64,000 bases of DNA from Hymenobacter sp. DG01 (GTDB lineage: Bacteria > Bacteroidota > Bacteroidia > Cytophagales > Hymenobacteraceae): positions 242,173 through 306,172 of the forward strand of contig NZ_CP040937.1 of the NCBI RefSeq assembly GCF_006352025.1, read 5' to 3'. The notes under the pieces were generated by a model. The model made no database searches and was not told the DNA's origin. It saw nothing but the letters and a program-made list of their open reading frames with translations. The position numbers and the translations under genes are program-made. Position 1 is the first letter of the stretch, and each line of letters opens with the position of its first letter. This document shows, one piece after another, positions 27,790 through 35,993 of this stretch.

Positions 27790-28146
27790 ATGGACAACCA
27801 AGACTCCTCCTCCGCCCTCACGCTCACGGACACGGATACGCCCGCAGACGCATCCCTGCCCTCGACCACGGACACGCCCCAGGGTGCTGATGCATCTACC
27901 CGCGTGAACTCTGCCGCCCGTAAGCGCCCAACCTCTCCTACTCCTCCAGTAGCTCCTGAGCGAGTTGGCCAGAACTACCGGCTTACCCAAACTCACGATT
28001 GGGGAATTCGCTATGCTGCTCTTATGCTCGAAACTCAGGATGGCCAACGACGCACGCAACAGGACCTGGTGGATCAGGCCGTTCGGGAGTTGTTGGAGCG
28101 CCTGAAGAAAAAGGGCATGACCTTTCCCGACCACTTGGCCATCTAG
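27790..28146 (+). CDS. small DNA-binding-like protein beside the origin (ParB-like or copy control)
   Basis: 118 residues. The N-terminal 55 are Thr/Asp/Ser/Pro-rich and disordered, with coding DNA whose ACGGACACG pattern echoes the nearby GC blocks. The C-terminal half (THDWGIRYAALMLETQDGQRRTQQDLVDQAVRELLERLKKKG) looks like a compact helical DNA-binding domain and shares ML.......QDLVD......R.KK with the protein after ParA (31178). Possible roles are copy control or partition. A clean terminator follows. Confidence 0.55.
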   Translation: MDNQDSSSALTLTDTDTPADASLPSTTDTPQGADASTRVNSAARKRPTSPTPPVAPERVGQNYRLTQTHDWGIRYAALMLETQDGQRRTQQDLVDQAVRELLERLKKKGMTFPDHLAI

Positions 28147-28176
28147 CCCGCTTCGGCCTACTCATTGGACCTGCCT

Positions 28177-28217
28177 AAGCCCGGTACTGCCTGCCAGCAG
28201 TACCGGGCTTTCTTTTT
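28177..28217 (+). terminator. terminator after the 27790 gene
   Basis: A 14-bp perfect stem, AAGCCCGGTACTGC with GCAGTACCGGGCTT, six-base loop, followed by TCTTTTT. Confidence 0.9.
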
Positions 28218-28591
28218 CAGGCATTTTCCTGCCCTCTGTTGAACGATCTCCCTTGCTGCGTCCCCTTGTGAGCGGACAGGGCTGTTAATCAATCCTAGCG
28301 TAAAAAATCGGGCATCTAGGGCATTTTCTACGCAGCCACCTCGGCCGTCCCTAAGCTGACCTCACACTTGCCGGCGACAACCTTTATATTAAATTATAAT
28401 AAATATGGAAATAATGCAATCCCGTAATACGGTACTGGATAGTTGTTTTGTCCGCTCCGCTTCGCTTCGCTGGTGTTTTGTTTGCCCTTTGAAAGCCTTC
28501 TCCTCACGCGAAACACAACCTTGTGAGATTTGTAAGTATTTGTTCTATTTGTAGGGGCTTGTAAGTTATTGATAACTAGTTAGTTTCGAGG

Positions 28592-28764
28592 GTGAACTAT
28601 GACATTTCATCCGTGAACTATGGGCATTTCGTCCGTGAACTATGACATATGATCCGTGAACTATGACAGCTGATCCATGAACTATGGACATTTCATCCGT
28701 CATCTATGACAAGAGTTATCCACAGTCATAGTTCGCGTTTTTAACTATGACATTTCATCCGTGA
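28592..28764 (+). repeat. main iteron array of the replication origin
   Basis: Five near-perfect 21-22 bp direct repeats at 28592, 28613, 28635, 28656 and 28677 (consensus begins GTGAACTATGACATTTCAT), a partial sixth near 28699, an inverted half at 28725 and one more direct copy at 28743. The 21-22 bp period puts each copy on the same helix face. An AT-rich stretch (28380-28440) lies upstream. This is the oriV-type binding array for the Rep protein encoded at 29049. Confidence 0.92.
28716..28724 (+). promoter_or_regulatory. DnaA box
   Basis: A perfect TTATCCACA consensus embedded between iterons, supporting an iteron/DnaA-dependent origin. Confidence 0.85.
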
Positions 28765-28900
28765 CCTGAGTTGGCTTCTAAGTGGCGGCTGGCGGCTGAA
28801 TTTTTCGGCATCCAGCCCGTCACTTCTCCCGATTTGGAGAGGTCAAGTTACGATTTGCCCCGCTTCCGGTCCTCATATCTTGCTGAGACACAACTCTTAA

Positions 28901-28920
28901 TGCGATTAAATCTAATTGCA
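28901..28920. promoter_or_regulatory. motif A palindrome, copy 8, at rep promoter
   Basis: TGCGATTAAATCTAATTGCA, directly before the promoter-proximal iterons. It links replication control to the same regulator as transfer. Confidence 0.75.
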
Positions 28921-28925
28921 GCAGT

Positions 28926-28983
28926 GCGAACTATGACATTTAATCCGTCTAACTATGACATTTGATAAGCGAACTATGACAAG
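28926..28983 (+). repeat. promoter-proximal iterons of rep
   Basis: Three shorter iteron copies (28926, 28947, 28968) sharing AACTATGACA, spaced 21 bp. Being next to the rep start, they probably mediate autorepression. A short inverted repeat GCAATAT/ATATTGC follows at 28995-29013. Confidence 0.8.
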
Positions 28984-29048
28984 TAATTATTGCTGCAATA
29001 TTTCCTATATTGCCTCACAGTATCAGCCACCTTCTAATTCCTGCCCCG

Positions 29049-30035
29049 ATGTCCGAAGCTTCCCTAGTTCCTGCTAGCCGTAACCAGGTCCGGCAACACA
29101 ATGTGCTTACCACAGCGCACTACAGCTACACCAAGCTCCAGATGGACCTAATGATTTTCCTACTCTCGAAGCTTCGGAATTCGCAGGATGATTTGGTTTA
29201 CCTGATTCCCGTCAAGGAACTGGACAAAGCCACCGGAAACCAGCACAACTACACGTACCTGCAGGAAGCAACCGAAGATATGGGCTCCCGGGTTTTCAAG
29301 GTGAAAAACGGCAACCGGTATGAGCAGATCTGGATGTTTCAGAAAGTGGCTTACCTCGACGGGGAAGGCATGATTGAAATGACTTTATCCTCCACCATCC
29401 TCCCCTACCTGTTCGATTTGAAAAATAATTTTACCTCCTACGAAATTGCGGCGTTCCTAAAATTGAACAGCATGTATGCTAAGCGCATATATCCGCTCTG
29501 TTCGCAATGGAAAGATAAAGAGGCTACCCCGGTTTATGATATTTTACAATTAAAAGGAATTCTCGGTATTTGGGATGAAAAGGAAAATATCGAGGGCTAT
29601 CCAGTTTTCGGAGATTTTAATGCTCGTGTATTACAACCTTCCATTAAAGCAATTAATGAAGTAACCGATCTGGAAATTTCGCTGGTTACTGAAAAGAAAG
29701 GCCGGGCTATTAAAGCGGTTGGTTTTACGGTGAAGCAAAAGCCTCGTGCCCTGGATGCAGATTCCTCCCCAGCTGGCACGCTCTCGCTACCCGAAAGCAT
29801 CACCCAGGCCCAGTTTGATAATGCCAATCGAATTCTGACTGAGTACCACATTGTCGATCAGAAAATCCGCGGGCAGATATTCGCCAGCCCGGATATGATC
29901 CGGCAGGTAAACAAGTTTGCCTTCGACCTGAAGCAGGACCGAGTAAAGGCAACCTCTAACCCGGCCGGCCTGCTGCTGACTGTGCTGGGTCTGGTGGATG
30001 CCAAGAAAAAACCATCTACTAAGTCTACTAAGTAA
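29049..30035 (+). CDS. replication initiator, Rep_3 (RepB) family
   Basis: 328 residues from ATG 29049; a TTG-initiated form from 29010 is less likely. VPASRNQVRQHNVLTTAHYSYTKLQMDLMIFLLSKL and the tandem winged-helix layout (SSTILPYLFDLKNNFTSYEIAAFLKLNSMYAKRIYPLCSQWKD) are typical of Rep_3 initiators, which bind iterons and load the replication machinery. The middle (29420-29720) is AT-richer than the ends. Iterons lie immediately upstream and ParA follows. Confidence 0.92.
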   Translation: MSEASLVPASRNQVRQHNVLTTAHYSYTKLQMDLMIFLLSKLRNSQDDLVYLIPVKELDKATGNQHNYTYLQEATEDMGSRVFKVKNGNRYEQIWMFQKVAYLDGEGMIEMTLSSTILPYLFDLKNNFTSYEIAAFLKLNSMYAKRIYPLCSQWKDKEATPVYDILQLKGILGIWDEKENIEGYPVFGDFNARVLQPSIKAINEVTDLEISLVTEKKGRAIKAVGFTVKQKPRALDADSSPAGTLSLPESITQAQFDNANRILTEYHIVDQKIRGQIFASPDMIRQVNKFAFDLKQDRVKATSNPAGLLLTVLGLVDAKKKPSTKSTK

Positions 30036-30338
30036 ACCTATAAAACTCAGTATACTCAGTAATGCTAACCAGCCTTGGATCTGGTTTCTTCCTGCGGCAT
30101 GTAGTTTACTTGGCCTACCCGGTTTACTCGGCTTACAGGATAAACATAGATTACTTAGGCTACACAGTAATACGGGTACACTCCGTAAACCTAGAAAACC
30201 TTTCATACTAAGTACAATTAGTGTACTAAACAAACAAAGCAAACCCGGTGTACTTAGTAAAATAAGTATACCGGGTTTGTTTTTGTAAACTCAGTGTACT
30301 AAGTTTACCGGGTACACAACGCAAACCAAGTTTACCGG
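30012..30338. repeat. candidate centromere: array of short AGTnTAC repeats
   Basis: From the last codons of rep to the parA start, the sequence is filled with variants of ACTnAGTnTAC and GTTTACT[T/C]GGC (for example ACTAAGTCTACTAAGTAAAC, CTCAGTATACTCAGTA, GTTTACTTGGC then GTTTACTCGGC), often about 10 or 20 bp apart. An array of phased repeats just before parA is where a plasmid partition site is expected. Confidence 0.65.
30240..30285 (+). terminator. hairpin within the candidate centromere, possible rep terminator
   Basis: CAAACCCGGTGTACTTA pairs with TAAGTATACCGGGTTTG around a 6-base loop, followed by TTTTTG. The stem also contains the repeated TAC/AGT units. Confidence 0.65.
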
Positions 30339-30341
30339 ATT

Positions 30342-31172
30342 ATGGACAACCAGCAACGTACCTGCCGAGTCGTGGCAGTAACCAACAACAAAGGGGGAGT
30401 AGGCAAAACCAGCAGCACGGTTGCCATAGGTTCCATCCTGCAGACCATGGGCTACCGGGTGCTGCTGGTGGACCTAGATCCTCAGGCCAACATGACTACC
30501 CACCTGGCCGGCTCCGGTGTTGAGTTTGAGCAACACATTGGGGACGTGCTAGCCGGTTCTGCTTCTATTCAGGATCTGGTCATGACCTATGCACCTCAAT
30601 CGGGAGCCGCCGACGAGCAAGCCCCGGATGAAGCTACCCCCGGCCTGGACTTTGTACCCTCCTCGTACCAGTTGAATCTGTATGAGAAGGGCATCACCAA
30701 GAAAGCCCAGTATGCTTCCCTTCTTCGCCAGGCTCTCCGGCCCATTCGGCCATACTACGACTTTATTCTCCTCGATACCCCGCCTACGCTCCAGACCTAT
30801 ACGCTGGTGTCCCTGGTGGCCGCTGATGCCTATGTTATTCCAGCCGAGCCGGAGAAGTTCAGCTATGATGGCGTGAAGGCAGTAATTGAAGCCGCCGCCG
30901 ACGTAAAGGATATGCTCAATCCTTCCTTAGAGCTGCTGGGTATCTTCTTTACCCGCTACAATCCTAAGCTGCGCAATAGCACGCATGATCTAGTGGTATC
31001 AACCATTACCAGCTCCTTCGGGGAGGAAGTAATGCTACCGAACGTGCGCAAGGATGCCGCAATGCCTAAAGCACAGGTAGCAGCCCGCACGATCATGGAC
31101 TTTGCCCCTCAGTCAAACAGTGCTATCGACTACCACGCGCTCACGGCTGAGCTGTTAACCCGCCTTCCCTAA
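30342..31172 (+). CDS. parA: ParA-family partition ATPase
   Basis: 276 residues. The deviant Walker A KGGVGKTS is at about residues 16-23, VLLVDLDPQANMT at 45-57 and DFILLDTPPTLQTY near 138-151; all are hallmarks of ParA/Soj proteins. There is no N-terminal HTH extension, so it is type Ib-like in size. It follows the repeat array and is five bases from the ParB-like gene. Confidence 0.95.
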   Translation: MDNQQRTCRVVAVTNNKGGVGKTSSTVAIGSILQTMGYRVLLVDLDPQANMTTHLAGSGVEFEQHIGDVLAGSASIQDLVMTYAPQSGAADEQAPDEATPGLDFVPSSYQLNLYEKGITKKAQYASLLRQALRPIRPYYDFILLDTPPTLQTYTLVSLVAADAYVIPAEPEKFSYDGVKAVIEAAADVKDMLNPSLELLGIFFTRYNPKLRNSTHDLVVSTITSSFGEEVMLPNVRKDAAMPKAQVAARTIMDFAPQSNSAIDYHALTAELLTRLP

Positions 31173-31177
31173 TCCGT

Positions 31178-31642
31178 ATGGCCACATCATCCACTGAGAA
31201 GCCTAACCTCGACGCGCCCAGCTCTACGCCGCCCCGTCGTAAGATATTTGATCTGGATTCCCAGGTCCCTGAACCAACCGCTGAAGTAACCCCCGCCCCA
31301 GCTGCTGCCCCTGATTCTGCGCCGGCTCCTCCAGCTGCCTCGGCCGCTCCCAGTACCCGTTCCCGCACGAGTAAGACGGCCACTCCTGCTGTTGCCCCTA
31401 ATCCGGAACCTGTTTCGGGGGCAGTAGGGAAAAAAAGAGGGCCGAAACCCAGTGCCGAGCCTCTGGAGCACTGGACCGTAAAAGTGAAGTCCTCCCACCT
31501 GCACAACATTGACGTGATGCTGGAGGATGCCCCTCGCCACGTACTCAAACAGGACCTGGTAGATTTTATCCTGGCTGACTTCTTCGAGCGGCACAAAAAA
31601 CTCCCGGAAGCACTCCGTAAACGAAAGCATACGAACAAGTAA
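31178..31642 (+). CDS. small partition partner (ParB-like, probable DNA-binding)
   Basis: 154 residues. The first 100 are Pro/Ala/Ser-rich and probably disordered. The C-terminal EHWTVKVKSSHLHNIDVMLEDAPRHVLKQDLVDFILADFFERHKK resembles small ribbon-helix-helix centromere-binding partners of ParA. It shares the QDLVD helix with the 27790 protein. Five bases from parA, so cotranscribed. Confidence 0.65.
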   Translation: MATSSTEKPNLDAPSSTPPRRKIFDLDSQVPEPTAEVTPAPAAAPDSAPAPPAASAAPSTRSRTSKTATPAVAPNPEPVSGAVGKKRGPKPSAEPLEHWTVKVKSSHLHNIDVMLEDAPRHVLKQDLVDFILADFFERHKKLPEALRKRKHTNK

Positions 31643-31646
31643 CCCC

Positions 31647-31680
31647 GAAGGCCCGGCTGCTCCATTGCATTCGGGCCTTC
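31647..31680 (+). terminator. hairpin after the par operon
   Basis: GAAGGCCCG pairs with CGGGCCTTC around a 16-base loop; no clear T-run follows, so termination may be weak. The remaining 31681-31949 holds no gene I can support. Confidence 0.55.
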
Positions 31681-31949
31681 CTGCTGCTAGTGGGGGAGGG
31701 GAGGGGCAATACCACTCGGGATAACAGCTTACCCGCCGCCATACTCGGTCCCTTCATCGGCTCCGAATTAACTAAAGCGCATAAGTCAGCTGAATGTGAA
31801 ACGCCTTGCTTCCCGCTGCACTTTACTGGCCCAGGTGAACACTGAGGCTATAATTCGTCTCCATCGGCTCGTCTGGGACTTGTGCCGATGAGTTACCAAC
31901 CGCCTTATTTATTGCTGCCACTTACCGGAACGACAAAAATACCCTTCTT

Positions 31950-31969
31950 TGCGATTAAATTTGATACCG
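31950..31969. promoter_or_regulatory. motif A half-palindrome, copy 9, at kinase promoter
   Basis: TGCGATTAAATTTGATACCG. The left half is perfect, the right half degenerate. It contains TAAATTTG, a match to the Bacteroidetes -7 box TAnnTTTG, showing how the operator overlaps the promoter core. It ends six bases before the kinase ATG, so the transcript would be nearly leaderless. Confidence 0.6.
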
Positions 31970-31975
31970 TTAGCT

Positions 31976-33955
31976 ATGCCCCTTATCCGATCCGGTATGT
32001 GTTCAGCTCCTTTTCAAAGCGATACTGTCAAGCCTCGACGCTGGAAAGCATCCGTTCTGACAGTGGTGCTGAGCCTAGGCCTGCTTCAACCGGCGCACTA
32101 TAGTTCAGCCCAGCAATTTGTAGTATTACCCCAAGCCTACCCGCAACGTGATTATCCGGCCGATACTTTGCGCCGGCTTATCAACCGGAAGGCCGTACCC
32201 GATTCGATGAAGGTCTATTATCTGACTAAACTGGCTGTGCAGCTGGGGCAGACGGACTTAACCAAAGCGGCGAAATATGCTAAGCAAGCCGTAACGCTGG
32301 CTCGTCGTATCGGCTACACTCGGGGGGAGCTGACCAGCTTGCAGGTATTGGGTAATACGCATACTGAGATGGGCGACTACGTAACGGCCATGCGCTCTTA
32401 CCAGGAAGCCCTGACGATTGCTCAGGCTCACAACCTCAAACGGCAGATGGTCCCGCTCTACCTGTGCATGGGCAGTACCAGCGCCACTATTGGCGACAAT
32501 GACCGCAGCCTAAAGTATTTGCTGCTCGGCCATTCGGTGCTGACGGAAATTTGCCCGGTAATTACCCCGGAATGTGCTGACGATTACGGCATGAGCTACG
32601 TCACCATCGGCAATACATATTACCAGAAGAAGGATTTTATGCAGGCCAGGGAATACGCCGCCCGGGCCCTGCAGATTTACACGCGCTCCAGCACGTCCCC
32701 GGCCGCCGCTAAAGCCAACCTGCTGATGGGCCGCGTCTATCAGGCTTACCAACCTCATACGCAGGGCCGGCTGGATTCAGCGGGCTTTTTCCTGCAGGCT
32801 GCCCTGTATATCGAGGCAACCAAGGAAAATGAGAAAGAAGTCGCCGGCAACCTGATCAGCCTGGCCGAACTCTATCAACAGCAGCGCAAGTACCGGGATA
32901 TGTACCTGGTGGCTCAGCGTAGTTTGAAAATGGCGCGCAAGGTAGGTTCCAAGCCGTTCGAGCAGGATGCGGCAACATTGGTGGCTACTGCTGCCGCCGC
33001 AATGGGTAATTATCAAGAAGCCTACCGGTACCAGGTTGAATCAGCGGCCCTGAACCGAATCATGGTGGACCTGGAAAAAACCCGCGCTCTGGAGCAGCTG
33101 CAGGTTCGCTATGATGTGCAGGCCCAAACCCAGCGGATTGAAATGCTTACCCAGCGCACCCGGGCCGATGCCGCCGCCGCTCGGGAGCAAAAGCGCTGGC
33201 TCTGGATGCTGGTCGCTTTTACCGGCACCCTTATCATTGGCCTGATGGTGGGCACCGTGCTGTTTGTGCGCCTCCGTAAAAGCCGCCGCGAACTGGCCGC
33301 GGCAAATGAAGAAATCTCCCTGGCCAACGAGGAAATTTCGCAATCCGTGGCCGAAAAAGAGGTATTGGTTCAGGAAATTCACCATCGGGTGAAAAACAAT
33401 CTGCAGATCATCAGCTCGCTGCTGGCCTGGCAGAAAGATACCTTGCCAGATCCTCAATTAGTCCAGGTACTGGCCGGTAACCAGGCGCGCATTCAAAGCA
33501 TGGCCATGGTACACGAATTTCTGTATCAGGCCGACAACCTGGCTTCTGTACGCTTAGATACCTACTTGGGCGCCCTATTGGAGTCCTTGCATACCTCCTT
33601 GGCCAATGGAGACAAGGATATTAAGCTCCGGACGTGTCTGGGGCCTCTGCTGATGGACGCCAAGGATGCCGGCTACTTCGGGCTGCTGGTGAATGAGGTA
33701 GTTACCAATGCCTACAAACATGCTTTCACCGATCAGCAGAAGGGAGTTCTTACCGTTGAACTGGTGACGGAAGGTGCCGGTTTCTTCCTCGGCATCAGTG
33801 ATGACGGCAAGGGCCTCCCAGAAACAGGTTTTGTTTCCCGCCCCAATTCCATCGGCATCCAGCTGGTTAAAACGCTTACCAAACAGCTTAAAGCAAAAAT
33901 CACCGTCAAACCGCAGCTAGTGGGCACGCGAGTTGAAATAACCCGACAGTACTAA
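31976..33955 (+). CDS. TPR-containing sensor histidine kinase (HisKA_2 type)
   Basis: 659 residues from ATG 31976. A signal peptide (VLTVVLSLGLLQPAHYSSAQ) is followed by about six TPR-like helical pairs (residues 60-370), a coiled segment, one membrane helix (WLWMLVAFTGTLIIGLMVGTVLFV, near 410-433), and the H-box VQEIHHRVKNNLQIISSLLAWQ with the phospho-acceptor His. The ATPase domain has LLVNEVVTNAYKHAF (N box) and ISDDGKGLPE (G box). It senses an unknown periplasmic signal and passes phosphate to the overlapping LytTR regulator. Confidence 0.9.
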   Translation: MPLIRSGMCSAPFQSDTVKPRRWKASVLTVVLSLGLLQPAHYSSAQQFVVLPQAYPQRDYPADTLRRLINRKAVPDSMKVYYLTKLAVQLGQTDLTKAAKYAKQAVTLARRIGYTRGELTSLQVLGNTHTEMGDYVTAMRSYQEALTIAQAHNLKRQMVPLYLCMGSTSATIGDNDRSLKYLLLGHSVLTEICPVITPECADDYGMSYVTIGNTYYQKKDFMQAREYAARALQIYTRSSTSPAAAKANLLMGRVYQAYQPHTQGRLDSAGFFLQAALYIEATKENEKEVAGNLISLAELYQQQRKYRDMYLVAQRSLKMARKVGSKPFEQDAATLVATAAAAMGNYQEAYRYQVESAALNRIMVDLEKTRALEQLQVRYDVQAQTQRIEMLTQRTRADAAAAREQKRWLWMLVAFTGTLIIGLMVGTVLFVRLRKSRRELAAANEEISLANEEISQSVAEKEVLVQEIHHRVKNNLQIISSLLAWQKDTLPDPQLVQVLAGNQARIQSMAMVHEFLYQADNLASVRLDTYLGALLESLHTSLANGDKDIKLRTCLGPLLMDAKDAGYFGLLVNEVVTNAYKHAFTDQQKGVLTVELVTEGAGFFLGISDDGKGLPETGFVSRPNSIGIQLVKTLTKQLKAKITVKPQLVGTRVEITRQY

Positions 33956-34722
33956 TGGCAAAGATCCTGATCGTCGAAGATGAGTTACTGATTGCTGCTG
34001 ATATTCAGCGGGCATTGATTCGCTTGGGTCATAGCCCCCTGGAGCCCGTGGATAACAGTGAAGAAGCCCTGGAAACGCTAAGCGAAAACTCCGTGGAACT
34101 GGTGTTGATGGACATTAACATCAACGGGGAAATGGATGGCATCGCCACGGCCCTGCAGGTGCGGCGCCAATTCAACATCCCGGTTATTTTTCTGACTGCC
34201 CGCACGGATACGCCTACCCTGAACCGGGCGAAAGTGGCTCAGCCTTACGGCTACATTCCAAAGCCCTATACCGACGATATGCTGAAGGTGCAGGTTGAAC
34301 TGGCCATTTATAATGCCTACCAGCTTCCGGCCACTCGTCCTGCGCCCTCCTTGACAGTAGCCGAGTTGAGCCCGGAAGTACCCGCGCCGGCCCGCTCGGA
34401 AAAGGTGGATGATTTCCTGTTCGTGCGCAAGGGCGCCCGCTGGGTGAAAGTGCAGTATGCGGATATTCTGTTTTTCGAGTCCAAGCAGAATTACGTGCAG
34501 CTGCATACTGCCACGGATCAGCTCGTTTTTGATTCTACGCTGAAGGAGCTGGAGCTTTCGCTACCCAACACCTTCCTAAAGACTCACCGCTCCTACATCG
34601 TCAACCTGGGGCATGTCATAGCTTACGAAGATGGGTATGTGGAAATCGGCAAAGAACAGTTCCTGCCGGTCAGCCGGACGTTTATGCCGGATCTGAAAAA
34701 CCGGCTGCATTTGCTCGGCTAG
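33955..34722 (+). CDS. LytTR-family response regulator
   Basis: 255 residues. A receiver domain (ILIVEDELLIAADIQ, phospho-acceptor Asp in VLMDININGEMDG, Lys in YGYIPKPY) is joined by a Pro-rich linker to a LytTR DNA-binding domain (DDFLFVRKGARWVKVQYADILFFESKQNYVQLHT). Its ATG shares one base with the kinase stop (TAATG), so they are translationally coupled. LytTR proteins usually bind direct repeats, so the motif A palindrome is not an obvious target. Confidence 0.93.
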   Translation: MAKILIVEDELLIAADIQRALIRLGHSPLEPVDNSEEALETLSENSVELVLMDININGEMDGIATALQVRRQFNIPVIFLTARTDTPTLNRAKVAQPYGYIPKPYTDDMLKVQVELAIYNAYQLPATRPAPSLTVAELSPEVPAPARSEKVDDFLFVRKGARWVKVQYADILFFESKQNYVQLHTATDQLVFDSTLKELELSLPNTFLKTHRSYIVNLGHVIAYEDGYVEIGKEQFLPVSRTFMPDLKNRLHLLG

Positions 34723-34746
34723 CCGACTATTGTAGTTACATATATG

Positions 34747-34772
34747 CGGCCGGGGCAGAAATGCTCCGGCCG
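34747..34772 (+). terminator. hairpin after the two-component operon
   Basis: CGGCCGGGGC pairs with GCTCCGGCCG (one mismatch), six-base loop, 25 bp after the stop; the T-run is weak. Confidence 0.6.
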
Positions 34773-34965
34773 TTCGCATGCTATTGGTGCGCCTCAACCT
34801 CTAATTTTTACGCCTCGTCAAATTAATTCACCCGCCCCGTAGGGGTTACTGTAGTTTAGCCTGACGATATGAAAAAAAGCATTTCACAGTGTTTTAATTG
34901 CTTTTTACCAATTGTCAGTCCTTTCCAGCCTGTAAATATTTCCTGATCCTTCCTTTACTACTGCT

Positions 34966-35388
34966 ATGGGTGCTCTCCAGCTCGCTTCCTTCCTGACTGA
35001 AACTCTCCACACGCCACAAATGAGCGTTGTCCCAACGGCTACTCCCAGCCTGGGCGCGTGCTGCATGTTGGTTGCAGCCGATTTGTATAGGCGTCGGGGA
35101 GCCGCCGTATCAGCCAATGTGCTGACTGAGCAAGTAAGCGAGGAGGAGCTAGGGGAGGTTATCAGCATCGACCATGCTCCCCAGCGCCGGGCCAAACGCT
35201 ACAATGAAACCACGGATCAAGCCCTGGTGGCCCTGCTGCTCCTGAAAGTTCAGGAATCACACCCGGCCGCAAAGATGAAGTGGAACGATGAAGAAACGAG
35301 CTGGTACATCAGCGTCCCTAAACCCCGGACTCCAGCCCTGAAGTTGAGTGCTCCCCGCACTCTGAAAGCGGTTAACTGGATATCGTAG
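34966..35388 (+). CDS. unrecognised 140-residue protein
   Basis: ATG 34966, or possibly ATG 35020. The middle is acidic (EQVSEEELGEVISID) and the C-terminal half mixed (YNETTDQALVALLLLKVQESHPAAKMKWNDEETSWYISVPK). No motif or export signal is visible. It stands alone between the two-component operon and a bidirectional terminator. It is the last plus-strand gene before the minus-strand array. Confidence 0.55.
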   Translation: MGALQLASFLTETLHTPQMSVVPTATPSLGACCMLVAADLYRRRGAAVSANVLTEQVSEEELGEVISIDHAPQRRAKRYNETTDQALVALLLLKVQESHPAAKMKWNDEETSWYISVPKPRTPALKLSAPRTLKAVNWIS

Positions 35389-35397
35389 CACAGCAAG

Positions 35398-35433
35398 AGA
35401 AAGGGCCTTCGGAATATTCCGAAGGCCCTTTCT
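35398..35433. terminator. perfect 36-bp palindromic bidirectional terminator
   Basis: An 18-bp arm beginning AGAAAGGGCCTTCGG is mirrored exactly, with A-run and T-run on both sides. It separates the converging 34966 and 35438 genes. Confidence 0.92.
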
Positions 35434-35437
35434 CATT

Positions 35438-35800
35438 TTAGCGGCCTACTTCCTCGAATTCCACTACCGGGCCTGCTAGGCTCCACCGCACTATTTTGTT
35501 GCCGGTATTGGCCAGCTCCTCGGCCTCTAGGGTAGCTAAAAAGGCTTCCGGCAACTCGATGCCGTGGTAGTCGCAGATAAATTTGATTTCTGTGACCTCG
35601 TAAATGGCGCCCTCCATCAGCGTATCATACAGGCGCTCGGCGTCGTCTCCTTCGCCGGCTGTCAGGTTCAAAAAGAACTCTCCTAGGCGACGGTCCCAGC
35701 CGCAGCGTAGGGTGGCCGTCTGTCCCGCCGTCGTGGTGCCTTCCTCTTGGTCGTGGCGGTTGTTGGCGGCAAATGTGGTGATGAAGGTATGCTGGCTCAT
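35438..35800 (-). CDS. CGWDR-domain small protein
   Basis: 120 residues. TATLRCGWDRRLGEFFLNL...DAERLYDTLMEGAIYEVTEIKFICDYHGIELPEAFLATLEAE matches the N-terminal domain of the array protein at 54303 (VQVLCGWDRPLQYFFLNV...VFDNLRHG...GITYPEGLEAAL). Small CGWDRPL.....F proteins are known as uncharacterised hypotheticals in several bacteria. Function unknown. Driven by a motif B-type promoter upstream. Confidence 0.6.
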   Translation of the reverse strand: MSQHTFITTFAANNRHDQEEGTTTAGQTATLRCGWDRRLGEFFLNLTAGEGDDAERLYDTLMEGAIYEVTEIKFICDYHGIELPEAFLATLEAEELANTGNKIVRWSLAGPVVEFEEVGR

Positions 35801-35829
35801 AATCGGAAAAATGAAGGGGTTAAAAGGGG

Positions 35830-35945
35830 GTTGCGTTGTACTAGGTTATACGGAAACCAAGCCCCTTAAGTGCTAATAAAAGGCAACAAAAACCCGCTTA
35901 ATTCGCCCTAATAAGGCTTTTCTTCCCAACTGCCCACTTTGCCAA
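35830..35945 (-). promoter_or_regulatory. array promoter module (motif B variant) for the 35438 gene
   Basis: Plus-strand order: GTTGCGTTGTACTAGGTTATACGG, about 35 bp, then AGGCAACAAAAACCCGC and CTTTTCTTCCCAACTGCCC. The same order occurs at 57241-57355 with over 80% identity by eye. Confidence 0.7.
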
Positions 35946-35947
35946 CA

Positions 35948-35973
35948 AAAAAGCCAGACCGCTGGCCTGGCTT
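35948..35973 (-). terminator. hairpin terminator after the 35994 gene
   Basis: AAGCCAG pairs with CTGGCTT, followed on the minus strand by TTTTTTG, which abuts the next promoter module. Confidence 0.7.
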
Positions 35974-35993
35974 CGTGTTTTATAGGTAAACCG

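Noticed and set aside
26552..27890. Overlapping frames on both strands of the GT/GC region
   Set aside because: They are repeats of Cys, Val, Pro, His and Thr caused by GT/GC alternation and have no consistent coding signal; only the frame at 27790 has a domain-like end and a terminator.
28592..28983. CRISPR array
   Set aside because: The repeats are contiguous 21-22 bp units without unique spacers, next to a Rep gene and a DnaA box, so they are iterons.
30012..30338. Riboswitch or attenuator before parA
   Set aside because: The repeats are phased DNA elements rather than a single conserved fold; a centromere fits better.
33955..34722. LytTR regulator as the motif A binder
   Set aside because: LytTR domains usually bind direct repeats, whereas motif A is a palindrome; kept only as a remote possibility.
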